Assembly (NCBI GenBank): GCA_027488985.1
Contig: JAIYAR010000006.1
Coordinates: forward strand, 1 to 64,000
Source: Comamonadaceae bacterium
GTDB taxonomy: Bacteria > Pseudomonadota > Gammaproteobacteria > Burkholderiales > Burkholderiaceae_C
Length of the DNA: 64,000 nt
Direction: 5' to 3'
Shown here: piece by piece, positions 45,082 through 54,031 of the stretch
Numbering within the stretch: position 1 is the first letter of the stretch
Layout: each line of letters opens with the position of its first letter
Notes under the pieces: generated by a model
Databases searched by the model: none
Told to the model about the DNA's origin: nothing
The model's input: the letters and a program-made list of their open reading frames with translations, nothing else
Position numbers and translations under genes: made by a program

Positions 45082-45824
45082 GCGGGTACGAAAGTGAGCG
45101 TCGCTATAGCGCCGCCTTCGTCTTTGGGCAGTAGCCTGATCGTCGCGCCCACCTTGGCTAGCAGGCGCTGGGCCGTCAGCAGGCCCACGCCCAGTCCGGG
45201 AAACTGCTTGGCCGGATGCAAACGGCCGAACACCTTGAACAGTTTGCCCTGCATGGCCGGGTTGAAACCTGCCCCGTTGTCTTCCACTCGGAGTTCTATC
45301 GCCCCGTCCGGAGTTTCACGGGCAATCAGCGCAATGACCGGATCGGCCACTTTGCCGGTGAATTTGAAAGCATTCCCCAGAACCTGCGCCAGCGCTTGCC
45401 GGACGATCGCTGCATCGGCCAACACCTCCAGTGAGTCATGCACCTGCACGTTGACGACTACCGGGTGGTCCGCAGAGCTGGATTCCGCCTCAAGTAAACA
45501 ATCATTCACAAGCGGCGCCAAGGCCAGCGGTTCCGGCTCAGCCTGCACACCAACCAAGCGGGACAAGGCAGTCAACGCGTCCAACATGTGGCCCATCTGA
45601 TCGGCAGATGCGGTGATGGTGCGCAGAAAGTCAGCACTTTCGCCGGTAAGCTGCGCGCCGGCTTCTTCCTCCAGCAAACGCGCAAACGAGACCAGGTGCC
45701 GCAGTGGTGCCCGCAAGTCGTGGGAAACGGTGTAGGTGAACTCTTGCAGCTCAGCGCGGCTGGCGTTGAGTTCAGCCTCCAGCTGCTGGATACGTTGCTG
45801 CAACTCGTGCTCGCTGGTGGGCAT
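45072..45824 (-). CDS. Soluble histidine kinase
   Basis: The 250-residue cytoplasmic protein has an N-terminal coiled coil (about 5-27, ELQQRIQQLEAELNASRAELQ), a HisKA dimerisation domain with H-box VSHDLRAPLRH (about 33-43, phospho-acceptor His35) and an HATPase domain with N box NAFKF, G1 VEDNGAGF and G2 GLGVGLLTAQRLL. There is no membrane helix or sensor domain and no response regulator next to it. Its ATG at 45824 is nine bases after the glmU stop, with GAGG in between, so it rides on the glmU transcript. Confidence 0.88.
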   Translation of the reverse strand: MPTSEHELQQRIQQLEAELNASRAELQEFTYTVSHDLRAPLRHLVSFARLLEEEAGAQLTGESADFLRTITASADQMGHMLDALTALSRLVGVQAEPEPLALAPLVNDCLLEAESSSADHPVVVNVQVHDSLEVLADAAIVRQALAQVLGNAFKFTGKVADPVIALIARETPDGAIELRVEDNGAGFNPAMQGKLFKVFGRLHPAKQFPGLGVGLLTAQRLLAKVGATIRLLPKDEGGAIATLTFVPAKK

Positions 45825-45833
45825 GTTCACCTC

Positions 45834-47285
45834 TCAGGCTTTGGTTTTCTTTGCTGGCCGGCTCCAGTTGGCGATGCTCACCTGTTTGCCACGCGCCACA
45901 CTCAAGGCACCGGCTTCGGTGCTCTTGGTAATGGTGGATCCGCCGCCTATGGTGCCTCCGGCGCCAATGGTGACCGGCGCCACCAGCACGCAATTGCTGC
46001 CCACATGCACATCGGCCTCAATGACAGTGCGGTGTTTGTTGGCACCGTCATAGTTGGCGGTGATGCTGCCAGCGCCATAGTTCACCCTCTCGCCCACCGT
46101 GGCGTCGCCCAGGTAGGCCAGGTGATTGGCTTTGGCGCCGGCAGCGAGAGTGGAATTTTTCACCTCGACAAAGTTGCCGATATGCACTTCCGCGCCTAAC
46201 TTGGCGCCGGGGCGCAAGCGGGCGAAGGGGCCGATCAAGGCGCCAGCACCCACAGTCACGCCCAGCTTTTCGCCATCAATGTGCGTAAAAGGGTGAATCA
46301 CTGCGCCGGCCTCTATCACGCAGTTGGCAATCACACAGTTCGCGCCGATGGACACTCCTTCGCCCACACTCACATGGCCCGAAAACACACAATTCACATC
46401 GATGTTGACGTCGTGTGCGCACAAGAGGTCACCACGCACATCCAAGCGCGCGGGGTCGGCAAGCCGCACGCCTTCTTCCATCAATCGGTGCGCTTGCTGC
46501 AACTGATAGGCACGCTCCAGCTCGGCCAGCTGCACCGGGCTGTTCACACCGGCTACTTGCACCGGATCAGAAATCTTGTGGCCTACCACCGCCACACCAT
46601 CTGCCACGGCAAACTTCACCACCTCGGTGAGGTAGTACTCGCCTTGGGCGTTCTTGTTGTCCAAGCGTGCCAACCAGGTTTTCAAGTGCGCTGCCGGCAC
46701 GGCCATGATGCCGCTGTAAATCTCGGTGATCGCGCGCTGAGCCTCAGACGCGTCTTTGTGCTCCACGATGGCCTGCACAGCACCACCGGCAGCCCGCACA
46801 ATGCGCCCGTAACCGGCAGGGTTGTTTTGCTCCAGCGTCAACAGGGCCAGCTTGTCACCGCCACAAGCCTGAATGAGGTGAAACAGGGTGTCCGACTGTG
46901 TCAAGGGCACATCGCCCGACAGCACCACCACCACGCCATCATCGGGCAACACCGGCACAGCTTGCTGTACCGCGTGGCCGGTGCCTAACTGCGGTTCCTG
47001 ACGCACAAAATTCAAGACAAAATCAGCTGTAGCCCCCGTAAATGCTGCGCAAGCTGCTTCTACTTCCATAGCACCATGGCCAGTAATGACCACCACGTTG
47101 CGGGCTTGCAGGTCGGCTGCGGTTTCCACCACGTGTTGCAGCAAGGGGCGCCCTGCCAAGCGCTGCAATACCTTCGGAATCTTGCTCCGCATGCGGGTAC
47201 CTTTGCCCGCCGCCATAATGACCACATCCACCGGAGTCTGTGCCGGTGTGCCACTTGAGAGATGGGGATTGGAAGTCAATGCCAT
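45834..47285 (-). CDS. glmU: Bifunctional UDP-GlcNAc pyrophosphorylase/GlcN-1-P acetyltransferase GlmU
   Basis: GlmU makes UDP-N-acetylglucosamine, following GlmS (41146-43062) in the same pathway. The 483-residue product has the uridyltransferase domain (about 20-250; IMAAGKGTRMRSKIPKVLQ, GDVPLTQ) and a left-handed beta-helix of hexapeptide repeats (about 265-470) with VEVKNSTLAAGAKANHLAYLGDA and NYDGANKHRT. The ATG at 47285 overlaps the start of the divergent lipoprotein (CATG shared). Many relatives start nearer the TPVDVVIM segment, so a GTG about 18 codons inside is an alternative. The kinase gene is downstream. Confidence 0.95.
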   Translation of the reverse strand: MALTSNPHLSSGTPAQTPVDVVIMAAGKGTRMRSKIPKVLQRLAGRPLLQHVVETAADLQARNVVVITGHGAMEVEAACAAFTGATADFVLNFVRQEPQLGTGHAVQQAVPVLPDDGVVVVLSGDVPLTQSDTLFHLIQACGGDKLALLTLEQNNPAGYGRIVRAAGGAVQAIVEHKDASEAQRAITEIYSGIMAVPAAHLKTWLARLDNKNAQGEYYLTEVVKFAVADGVAVVGHKISDPVQVAGVNSPVQLAELERAYQLQQAHRLMEEGVRLADPARLDVRGDLLCAHDVNIDVNCVFSGHVSVGEGVSIGANCVIANCVIEAGAVIHPFTHIDGEKLGVTVGAGALIGPFARLRPGAKLGAEVHIGNFVEVKNSTLAAGAKANHLAYLGDATVGERVNYGAGSITANYDGANKHRTVIEADVHVGSNCVLVAPVTIGAGGTIGGGSTITKSTEAGALSVARGKQVSIANWSRPAKKTKA

Positions 47286-48189
47286 GCCTTTGTTGAAATC
47301 TGGAACGTTGGTTCTCGCGGGGGCTACTGCCCGGCGCTGGTGCGCCATTATCAGCCTGCTGGTAGCAGGTCTGGCCCTGACAGGGTGCGGCGCGGTCCGA
47401 CTGGCCTACAACAATGCTCCCGAACTCACCTATTGGTGGTTGGATGGCTTTCTGGACCTCGATAGCCCGCAAAGCGTGCGTGTGCGCAGTGACCTGAATG
47501 CCTTGCAGGTATGGCACCGCAAAGAAGAGCTGCCCGCCATGGCAGAAATGCTCAAAAACCTCCACGCTGCAGTGCCTCAACCAGTGGCGGCCGATCAGGT
47601 GTGCCAGCTTTCGCGTTACCTCGAAGGCAGATTCCAAGCCGTGCTGGACCGGGCCACGCTCACCGCGATCGCTTTGGCTCCCACATTGAGTAACGCCCAG
47701 CTGGACCACTTGGCGCGCGCCTGGGAAAAACGCAACACGGAGTGGCGGGAAGAATGGTTGGATGGCCCACCCCAAGACCGCCTTGAACGGCGCCTGAAGA
47801 CTGCGATCGAGCGAACCGAAGGGTTCTACGGCCGGCTCACCGACAACCAGAAAGCCATGTTGCGCGGTCAGCTGGAAAGTTCTCCCTTTGATCCAGCCAC
47901 CCAGTACAAAGAGGTATTGCGCCGGCAGAAAGACGCATTGCAGACCCTGCGCGGGCTGAAAGCCGGTACACCCAGCGATATTCAGGTGCAGGCCGAAATG
48001 CGGGCGCTACTGGTGCGCAGTTTGCAATCACCCGACGCTGCATTTGTGCAATACACCGAACGGGCCCGCAGCCATTTTTGCGAATCTGCTGCTGAGCTGC
48101 ACAACAACACCAGTGCAGCCCAACGCTCCAAGCTTCAACAGACTCTGGCAGGGTACGAAAGCGATGTACGCGCCCTGATGCAACGCTGA
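47284..48189 (+). CDS. DUF6279-type lipoprotein
   Basis: The 301-residue product has a lipoprotein signal ending in LALTGC (Cys35), then a helical domain (LAYNNAPELTYWWLDGFLDL near 40-60, and many charged helices), matching DUF6279-type lipoproteins of betaproteobacteria as I recall them. It would be anchored in the inner or outer membrane. GGAAG is eight bases before the ATG, inside glmU on the opposite strand. The function is unknown. The TfoX-domain gene follows six bases after its stop. Confidence 0.82.
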   Translation: MPLLKSGTLVLAGATARRWCAIISLLVAGLALTGCGAVRLAYNNAPELTYWWLDGFLDLDSPQSVRVRSDLNALQVWHRKEELPAMAEMLKNLHAAVPQPVAADQVCQLSRYLEGRFQAVLDRATLTAIALAPTLSNAQLDHLARAWEKRNTEWREEWLDGPPQDRLERRLKTAIERTEGFYGRLTDNQKAMLRGQLESSPFDPATQYKEVLRRQKDALQTLRGLKAGTPSDIQVQAEMRALLVRSLQSPDAAFVQYTERARSHFCESAAELHNNTSAAQRSKLQQTLAGYESDVRALMQR

Positions 48190-48195
48190 ACCAGC

Positions 48196-48582
48196 ATGAG
48201 CAACACTGACTCCGGATTTGCCGACTACTGCTGCGAACTGCTGTCCAGCCTCGGCCCCTGCCGCGCCAAGCGCATGTTTGGCGGTTGGGGCATCAGTTGC
48301 GATGGCTTGACAGTGGCTGTGATCGCAGACCTGGGGGATGGCGATACCCTCTGGCTCAAAGCCAGCGCAGACAACCGCGCCACTTTTGAAGCCGGAGGCT
48401 GCAAACGTTTCATTTACACCACCAAAGGTGTAGCGCGCGGCATGAATTACTACAGCGCCCCAGCAGACGCCATGGAATCACCGGCCTTGATGCAAGACTG
48501 GGCACGCCTCGCATGGCAGGCTGCGCTCGCCGCCCGCAAGCCAGCTCCCGCTAGACAGGCCAAACTACCCCGTGGTCGTTGA
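48196..48582 (+). CDS. TfoX N-terminal domain protein
   Basis: The 128-residue product consists of a single TfoX-N-like domain (about 8-100; LGPCRAKRMFGGWGISCDGLTVAVI, LWLKASADNRATF, MNYYSAPADAMES) and a short basic tail (ARQAKLPRGR). Full TfoX/Sxy proteins, which promote competence gene expression with CRP, carry a second domain that is absent here. A role in DNA uptake is therefore not implied. It is co-directional with the lipoprotein gene and convergent with the cyclo-ligase gene, overlapping it by 32 bases. Confidence 0.85.
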   Translation: MSNTDSGFADYCCELLSSLGPCRAKRMFGGWGISCDGLTVAVIADLGDGDTLWLKASADNRATFEAGGCKRFIYTTKGVARGMNYYSAPADAMESPALMQDWARLAWQAALAARKPAPARQAKLPRGR

Positions 48583-49150
48583 GGATGGCATCCAGAGGCA
48601 TGTCGTGCGCCTCAGGCTCAAAATCATCCACAAACCCGGAACCGAAACCCAAGCCCACCGTGAAGGGCTTCGGGCTCAGACTGGCCAGCATGCGGTCATA
48701 AAAACCGCCGCCATAGCCCAAGCGGTAGCCACCAGGGCCATAGCCCACGCAAGGCACGAACAATAGGGTAGGTACGATCAGCTCGGTATCTTTGGGCTTG
48801 GGGATGCCATAGGCATCCTCTTCCATCGGGCAGCCGGGATACCAGGCGTGGAAGGTCATGGTCTTGTGCGCGCGGTTCACCACCGGCAAGCCGATGCGGC
48901 GGGGCTGTGGCTGGTCGATCAGCTCGCCGTCTTCTTTCCATCGGTGCAAGGCAGGCAAAGGGTCGAACTCGCCTTTGATCGGCCAATAGGCGCCGATCAC
49001 CGCATCCGGCCTGCCTACCAGCCAGATTCGCATGACGCGTTGTAAATGATCGGCCCGTTGTAGTCGATCTGGCATCGCCAGACGTTGATCCAACAGGGTC
49101 TTGCGAAGGGCTTTCTTTTGTGCAGCTTTGCTGTCGTCCGAGTTGTCCAT
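48551..49150 (-). CDS. fau: 5-formyltetrahydrofolate cyclo-ligase
   Basis: The enzyme turns 5-formyl-THF into 5,10-methenyl-THF with ATP, recovering stored folate. The 199-residue product has an N-terminal basic helix (KKALRKTLLDQRLAM), GAYWPIKGEFDPLP (about 52-65), and the ATP-binding signature VPCVGYGPGGYRLGYGGGFYDRML (about 131-154). The ATG at 49150 is chosen; a GTG three codons earlier lies directly against the divergent slt start. The C-terminus overlaps the TfoX-domain gene by 32 bases. Confidence 0.93.
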   Translation of the reverse strand: MDNSDDSKAAQKKALRKTLLDQRLAMPDRLQRADHLQRVMRIWLVGRPDAVIGAYWPIKGEFDPLPALHRWKEDGELIDQPQPRRIGLPVVNRAHKTMTFHAWYPGCPMEEDAYGIPKPKDTELIVPTLLFVPCVGYGPGGYRLGYGGGFYDRMLASLSPKPFTVGLGFGSGFVDDFEPEAHDMPLDAILNDHGVVWPV

Positions 49151-49159
49151 AATCCCCAC

Positions 49160-51160
49160 ATGCAGTTTTCAGCCATTCTGACATCACTGGCCCTTTGCGG
49201 CGCCCTGATGTCCACGTCCACACAGTCAGCTTTCGCCCAAGGGCGCGATGTCGCCCGTCTTGATGAGACCATTCTGGACCTGTCCCAGGCCTACAAAAAC
49301 CGGGACCGTAAGCGCCTGAGCGCCGCCTTGCCCTCGATGCGTGGCTACATTCTGGAACCCTGGGCCGCCTATTGGGAACTTTCAGCCCGCCTTGACGAAG
49401 CCGGCAAATCGGAAATCCAGGACTTTCTGAACCGCTACAACGGCACCTACCAGGAAGACCGCCTGCGTGCTGAGTGGCTGCTCCACCTGGGCAGAAACCG
49501 CGACTGGGACACCTTCGGCCGCGAATACCCGCTCTACCGCATGAATGACGACAAGTCCGTGCGTTGCTACGCACTGTGGGCGGACTACAGCGCCCGCAAT
49601 GCAGATGTCGCCGGTGCACTGGAGCCCGTGTGGTGGGGCCAAAAGGAAGCCGACGATGCCTGCGGCGGTCTGGCGACCCAACTCGCGAAAGACAAAAAGC
49701 TCAGCGCACACAGTGTCTGGGTCCGCGCGCGCCTCGGCATGGAAAACGACCGCTTGCGAGTGGCTACCCAGGCCGTGGCGGCGCTGGACACCGATTACGT
49801 CAAGACCGTCAACACTATTTACAGCAGCCCCGCGAAATACCTGAACGACAAAGTGACCGCGCTGCGCCCGCAAACGCGTGAATTTGTATCGCTGGCATTG
49901 ATCCGCCTGGCCTACTCCGACCCGGAGTCTGCAGCGGCCGAAGTCGACAAACTGCGCTGGAAGGCTCAGCTCACCCAAGAGGAGCGCAGCTGGATATGGG
50001 GCGTGATCGGCAAACGGGCCGCCCAGAGGCTCTCGGACGAGGCGCCGGCGTACTTTGCCAAAGGTCAATTCAGCCAGATGCATGACGACCACCTGGTCTG
50101 GGCCGCGCGTGCCGCACTGCGCGGCGGGCGCTGGAGCCAGGTCGCGGATGCCATTGCAGCCATGCCCGAATCTTTGCGTAACGACCCGACTTGGGTGTAC
50201 TGGCGTGCCCGTGCGTTGGCACAGCGCACCAATGTGGAAGCCGCGAAGATGGAGAGTCAGACCCTGCTCGAATCCATCGCAGGCACCAAAGGTTTTTACG
50301 AAATGCTGGCACTTGAAGAACTGGGCCAGCGGATTGTGGTGCCCCCCAAACCTGCGCCTTTGACCGCGGAAGAAAAAGACCAGGCCAAAAAGAATCCCGG
50401 CCTGGCTCGTGCCCTGCATGCGATTGCCATCGGTCTGCGCAGCGATGGAGTGCGCGAATGGAACTACAGCACCAACCTGCACAACCGCGGTGGTCTGGAT
50501 GACCGTGCATTGCTGGCCGCTGCCGACCTCGCTTGCAAGGCCGAAGTCTGGGATCGATGCATCAATACCAGTGAGCGCACCAAAGGATTGGTGGACAGCG
50601 AACAGCGCTTCCCCATGCCCCACAAGTCAGCAGTACTGGCCCGAACCCAGACTATCGGCCTGGATCCTGCCTACGTGTACGGCCTGATCCGTCAGGAAAG
50701 CCGTTTTATTACTGACGCCAAATCGGTCGTGGGCGCCGCCGGCCTGATGCAGGTCATGCCCGCCACAGCCAAATGGACTGCCAAGAAAATCGGTCTGACC
50801 GACTTCCAGAGCCACCAGATCACTGACCGGGACACCAACATCGCCATTGGTACCGGCTACCTGAAACTGGTGCTCGACAGCTTCAACGGCTCCATGCCCA
50901 TGGCCGCAGCGGCCTACAACGCCGGCCCCGGAAGGCCACGCATCTGGCGCGGCCAGACCGGCGGCCCCGTATGGGAAGGCGCCATTTGGGCGGAAAACGT
51001 GCCGTTCACCGAAACCCGCGACTATGTGAAAAAAGTGCTGGCCAACACCACCCTCTATGCGGCCCTGATCACGGGACAACCACAATCGCTGAAAGCCAGG
51101 TTGGGCAGTGTGGGCCCTCGGGACGCGGCTGGCCCGGAAGCGGGGCTGGACCTGCCTTGA
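49160..51160 (+). CDS. slt: Soluble lytic murein transglycosylase
   Basis: This periplasmic enzyme cleaves peptidoglycan glycan strands to 1,6-anhydro-muropeptides. The 666-residue precursor has a signal peptide (ILTSLALCGALMSTSTQSAFA, cleaved near residue 26), a long alpha-helical superhelix (to about 480), and the catalytic SLT domain (about 495-640) with GLIRQESRF (catalytic Glu513), GAAGLMQVMPATA and AAAAYNAGPGRPRIW. No Shine-Dalgarno is visible before the ATG, which directly abuts the divergent folate gene. It is complete and of Slt70-like length. Confidence 0.94.
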   Translation: MQFSAILTSLALCGALMSTSTQSAFAQGRDVARLDETILDLSQAYKNRDRKRLSAALPSMRGYILEPWAAYWELSARLDEAGKSEIQDFLNRYNGTYQEDRLRAEWLLHLGRNRDWDTFGREYPLYRMNDDKSVRCYALWADYSARNADVAGALEPVWWGQKEADDACGGLATQLAKDKKLSAHSVWVRARLGMENDRLRVATQAVAALDTDYVKTVNTIYSSPAKYLNDKVTALRPQTREFVSLALIRLAYSDPESAAAEVDKLRWKAQLTQEERSWIWGVIGKRAAQRLSDEAPAYFAKGQFSQMHDDHLVWAARAALRGGRWSQVADAIAAMPESLRNDPTWVYWRARALAQRTNVEAAKMESQTLLESIAGTKGFYEMLALEELGQRIVVPPKPAPLTAEEKDQAKKNPGLARALHAIAIGLRSDGVREWNYSTNLHNRGGLDDRALLAAADLACKAEVWDRCINTSERTKGLVDSEQRFPMPHKSAVLARTQTIGLDPAYVYGLIRQESRFITDAKSVVGAAGLMQVMPATAKWTAKKIGLTDFQSHQITDRDTNIAIGTGYLKLVLDSFNGSMPMAAAAYNAGPGRPRIWRGQTGGPVWEGAIWAENVPFTETRDYVKKVLANTTLYAALITGQPQSLKARLGSVGPRDAAGPEAGLDLP

Positions 51161-51176
51161 TGCACGGGTTTGCGGC

Positions 51177-53024
51177 TCAGGCTTCGTTGCGGTAAAACTC
51201 GCAGCGATTGCGACCACCCCGTTTGGCCGCATACATGGCCTGGTCTGCATGGGTGAGCAAGGACTGGGGATCCACCCCGTGAGCCGGAAAAACCGCCAAC
51301 CCCAAACTGCCGGACACCTGTACCACCGGTGCATCTGCCCCCTCACCCAGTTTGCAAGGTACCGCAATTGCGGCCATCAGTTTGGCGGCCAAGGCCTGTA
51401 GCTCCGCCCTCGCATCTACCGTGCTGAAAAGCATGACGAATTCATCGCCACCGAGGCGGCATACCGTGTCCGCAGCCCTCAGCGAGGTTTGTAACCTGCG
51501 AGCCACTTCTTTGAGCAGCACATCGCCCGCCTCGTGGCCATGGGTGTCGTTGATGTCTTTGAAATGATCCAGATCCAGAAAGCCCACCGCAAACACGCCG
51601 GCATGACGCTGATGATGGGCGCACAGCATCTTGAGCCGGTCTTGTAACAACACGCGGTTGGGCAGTCCGGTCAAAGGGTCGTGTTCTGCAAAGTGACTGC
51701 GGGCTTCAAGGCGCTTCTTCTCCGTCACATCCTGCAAAACGGCCAAGCTGCGCAGGGGCTTGTGGTCCGCGTCGTACTCCCAGACGGCAGACAGCAGCAC
51801 ATCGCACAAACTGCCATCACGCTTGCACAACTGGTACTCAATGTTGTCGCACCGTCCGTCACGCACGGCTGCTGGAATCACGACATCACGGGCGTGGCGT
51901 GCCGACGACGCTGCCATGAAGTCCGTCACGTGCCGGCCCAACACCTCCGACTCCGCATAGCCAAGGGTATCCAGCCACAGCTTGCTCACCTGCACGATAC
52001 GGCCGCTGGCATCAATCGAGTGCAGCATGGCCGGTGTTTGAAAGTACAGGTCTTTGGCCCGGGCCTCGCTATCTGCCAACACTTTCAAGGCCAGACGTTG
52101 CCCCTCAGACATCACCGCCAGAAACAGGCCGGGCAAAAGCGTGGCCAAGACGGATAAATAGAACAAGGCATCGCCCCACCAGCTGGATGTTGGCGGGGGC
52201 AGCAACACCCCGTAACGGATAAGCGCTGCCATGCTGGCAGCAATGAGCACATTGGCGGTAAACGCAGCCACCAGACTGGTGCGCGCGGCCATCCACACCA
52301 TGGGCACCACCATCATGACAAAAGGTTTGGGCAGACTGGTGCCTGCCCACAAAGTCACCGCCAGACAGCCGAACAACATGCCCAAAGCCAGGGGCTCAGT
52401 CACCTGCGCCCACGCCAACCTCGGCCGCTTGGTGGAAACGGCCAGTGCCAATGGCAGGGCAGCGACTGTGCCAATCACATGCCCGGTAAACCAGTTCAGG
52501 GTCAACAAGGGCCAATCACCCCCCACGGTCGCCAGCCATGCCACACCACCGAGTGGCGCAAGCACTGCAGCGGGGAAAAGTGCAGCGCGCAGCAACACCA
52601 TGGCCTGCACCGCCGCATGGTCACCCGCACGCTCCAACGACACGATACGACTCAGCATGAACGTAGACAGCACCATCTCCAGGAGATGCACAGGCACACC
52701 CAAGCCGGCATGTACCAACAGGGAAAGCGGGCCGTGCGTGCTTTTGACTTCAGGCCCGGCGCCCCACGCATACAGCATGTGCGCGATCCAGAGGGAGGCC
52801 AACATTGCAGCCAACATCACAGGCCATTGTTTGCGCTGCAAGCGCAGCAAGGCCACTGCACCCACCGGGTTCGCCAGCCAGATGATGACCTGCCCCGGCC
52901 GCGCGTCCGAGACCATGAGCGACAGCAGGCCTGCCAGCCCGCAGACCACGGCCCATACCGCTATCCAGCGCCCGCTGCGCTGGGCGGGGGGGAGAGAAAT
53001 AGACGGCATTACGTCAAAGCCCAT
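51177..53024 (-). CDS. Diguanylate cyclase with MASE1 membrane sensor, PAS and GGDEF
   Basis: The 615-residue product has an N-terminal eight- to ten-helix membrane domain of the MASE1 type (about 18-310), a PAS domain (about 325-440; LYFQTPAMLHSIDASGRIVQVS) and GGDEF (about 450-610). The active-site RLGGDEF is intact, and RAAD five residues before it forms a product-inhibition I-site. So it should make cyclic di-GMP and be feedback inhibited. The ATG at 53024 has AGGGG upstream and lies inside the end of the preceding periplasmic-sensor gene (11-base overlap), showing coupled translation. Confidence 0.92.
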   Translation of the reverse strand: MGFDVMPSISLPPAQRSGRWIAVWAVVCGLAGLLSLMVSDARPGQVIIWLANPVGAVALLRLQRKQWPVMLAAMLASLWIAHMLYAWGAGPEVKSTHGPLSLLVHAGLGVPVHLLEMVLSTFMLSRIVSLERAGDHAAVQAMVLLRAALFPAAVLAPLGGVAWLATVGGDWPLLTLNWFTGHVIGTVAALPLALAVSTKRPRLAWAQVTEPLALGMLFGCLAVTLWAGTSLPKPFVMMVVPMVWMAARTSLVAAFTANVLIAASMAALIRYGVLLPPPTSSWWGDALFYLSVLATLLPGLFLAVMSEGQRLALKVLADSEARAKDLYFQTPAMLHSIDASGRIVQVSKLWLDTLGYAESEVLGRHVTDFMAASSARHARDVVIPAAVRDGRCDNIEYQLCKRDGSLCDVLLSAVWEYDADHKPLRSLAVLQDVTEKKRLEARSHFAEHDPLTGLPNRVLLQDRLKMLCAHHQRHAGVFAVGFLDLDHFKDINDTHGHEAGDVLLKEVARRLQTSLRAADTVCRLGGDEFVMLFSTVDARAELQALAAKLMAAIAVPCKLGEGADAPVVQVSGSLGLAVFPAHGVDPQSLLTHADQAMYAAKRGGRNRCEFYRNEA

Positions 53025-53901
53025 CTGCACCCCTGTCCGACGTGCGTTTGCTGCGCAAACGCCACACTCCCACCATGACCAAGGCCAGCACCGAAAGCAC
53101 CATTGCCAGTTTGCGCACCCACGTCAGGCGAGGGTCTTCATACGTCAGGGTGCTTGTGTCTATCCAGCGGCGTATCAGGGCTTGCCGGGTAGCGGGTGTG
53201 ATTTCCTTGAGGCCGGCATTCAAGGCCTCACCCAGAGCCGGCAGCTCCTTGCGGTAGGCAAAGCTCAACTCATACTCAAAGGGCAACGACTCCATCACCT
53301 GCACGCCGCGTATGCCGCTGTGGCGGGTGGCGTCGCTCACGCTGGCCACGTCGGCCACCACGCCATCAACCTCACCGCGCATCAGACTCTGCAGCGCAGT
53401 CACATCATCGGGCAGCGCCACCCAGCGTACTTGCGGGTAGTTGGCGCGCACAAAGCTTTCCACGGCATAGCCTTTCCCTACGGCGACCGAACGGCCAACG
53501 AGGTCTTTCAAGGTGGGAGGCACCGGCCCCTGTTTCACGACCAGCACGGCGGGCACTTTGACATAAGGCTCCGTGAAGGCCAGAAACTCGGCCCGCTCCA
53601 GGGTCGGGCGCAAAGAGGAGATCAGATCCACCTCGCCGCGTCGTGCCGCCAAGAGAATGTTAGCCAGGTTGTCTGGCGGAAGCACTTGCACATCGGCCCC
53701 CAAGCGGGGCTTGAGAATGTCCAGCACATCCATGGACAGTCCTTGCACCTTCCCGGCCGGACCAGCGCTGATAAAGGGGGCGTAATCTTTTTCCGGCGCA
53801 AAGCGAATGGCTTGTGCCCCCACCGCGCAGTGCAGCGTGGACAGGCAAAAAACGATCAGGCCCAGCGCGGTGCGCCGGCAGGAGCTTGTGATGTGCGCCA
53901 T
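53014..53901 (-). CDS. Membrane-anchored periplasmic solute-binding sensor (SBP_bac_3)
   Basis: The 295-residue product has a signal sequence (RRTALGLIVFCLSTLHCAVGA), a periplasmic amino-acid-binding-type domain (about 32-255; IRFAPEKDYAPFI, GEVDLISSLRPTLERAEFLAFTEPY, LVGRSVAVGKGYAVESFV) and one C-terminal membrane helix (about 265-285) with a basic cytoplasmic tail. The C-terminal anchor and the overlap with the diguanylate cyclase gene suggest it senses a ligand for that enzyme rather than serving a transporter. No ABC permease gene is nearby. The ATG at 53901 follows GAGAGGG; upstream codons lack a signal. Confidence 0.87.
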   Translation of the reverse strand: MAHITSSCRRTALGLIVFCLSTLHCAVGAQAIRFAPEKDYAPFISAGPAGKVQGLSMDVLDILKPRLGADVQVLPPDNLANILLAARRGEVDLISSLRPTLERAEFLAFTEPYVKVPAVLVVKQGPVPPTLKDLVGRSVAVGKGYAVESFVRANYPQVRWVALPDDVTALQSLMRGEVDGVVADVASVSDATRHSGIRGVQVMESLPFEYELSFAYRKELPALGEALNAGLKEITPATRQALIRRWIDTSTLTYEDPRLTWVRKLAMVLSVLALVMVGVWRLRSKRTSDRGADGL

Positions 53902-54031
53902 GGTGTCGTCCCTCTCGTTATGTCTGCGTGCGTGCAGTGCCCGAGTCCTTGGACCCAGTATAGGACCGGGCATGCGGCGCGCCTAGCCCCTGAAGGCGGT
54001 GCTAGCATGACGTTTTGACCAAGGATTGCGC

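Noticed and set aside
48196..48582. TfoX-domain protein as a competence regulator
   Set aside because: Only the N-terminal domain is present and no competence genes are nearby, so that role was not assigned.
52231..54018. 595-codon plus-strand ORF
   Set aside because: It lies antisense to the diguanylate cyclase and binding-protein genes, both of which have clear domains. The product is low-complexity (Thr/Arg/His-rich), as expected of a GC-rich shadow frame.
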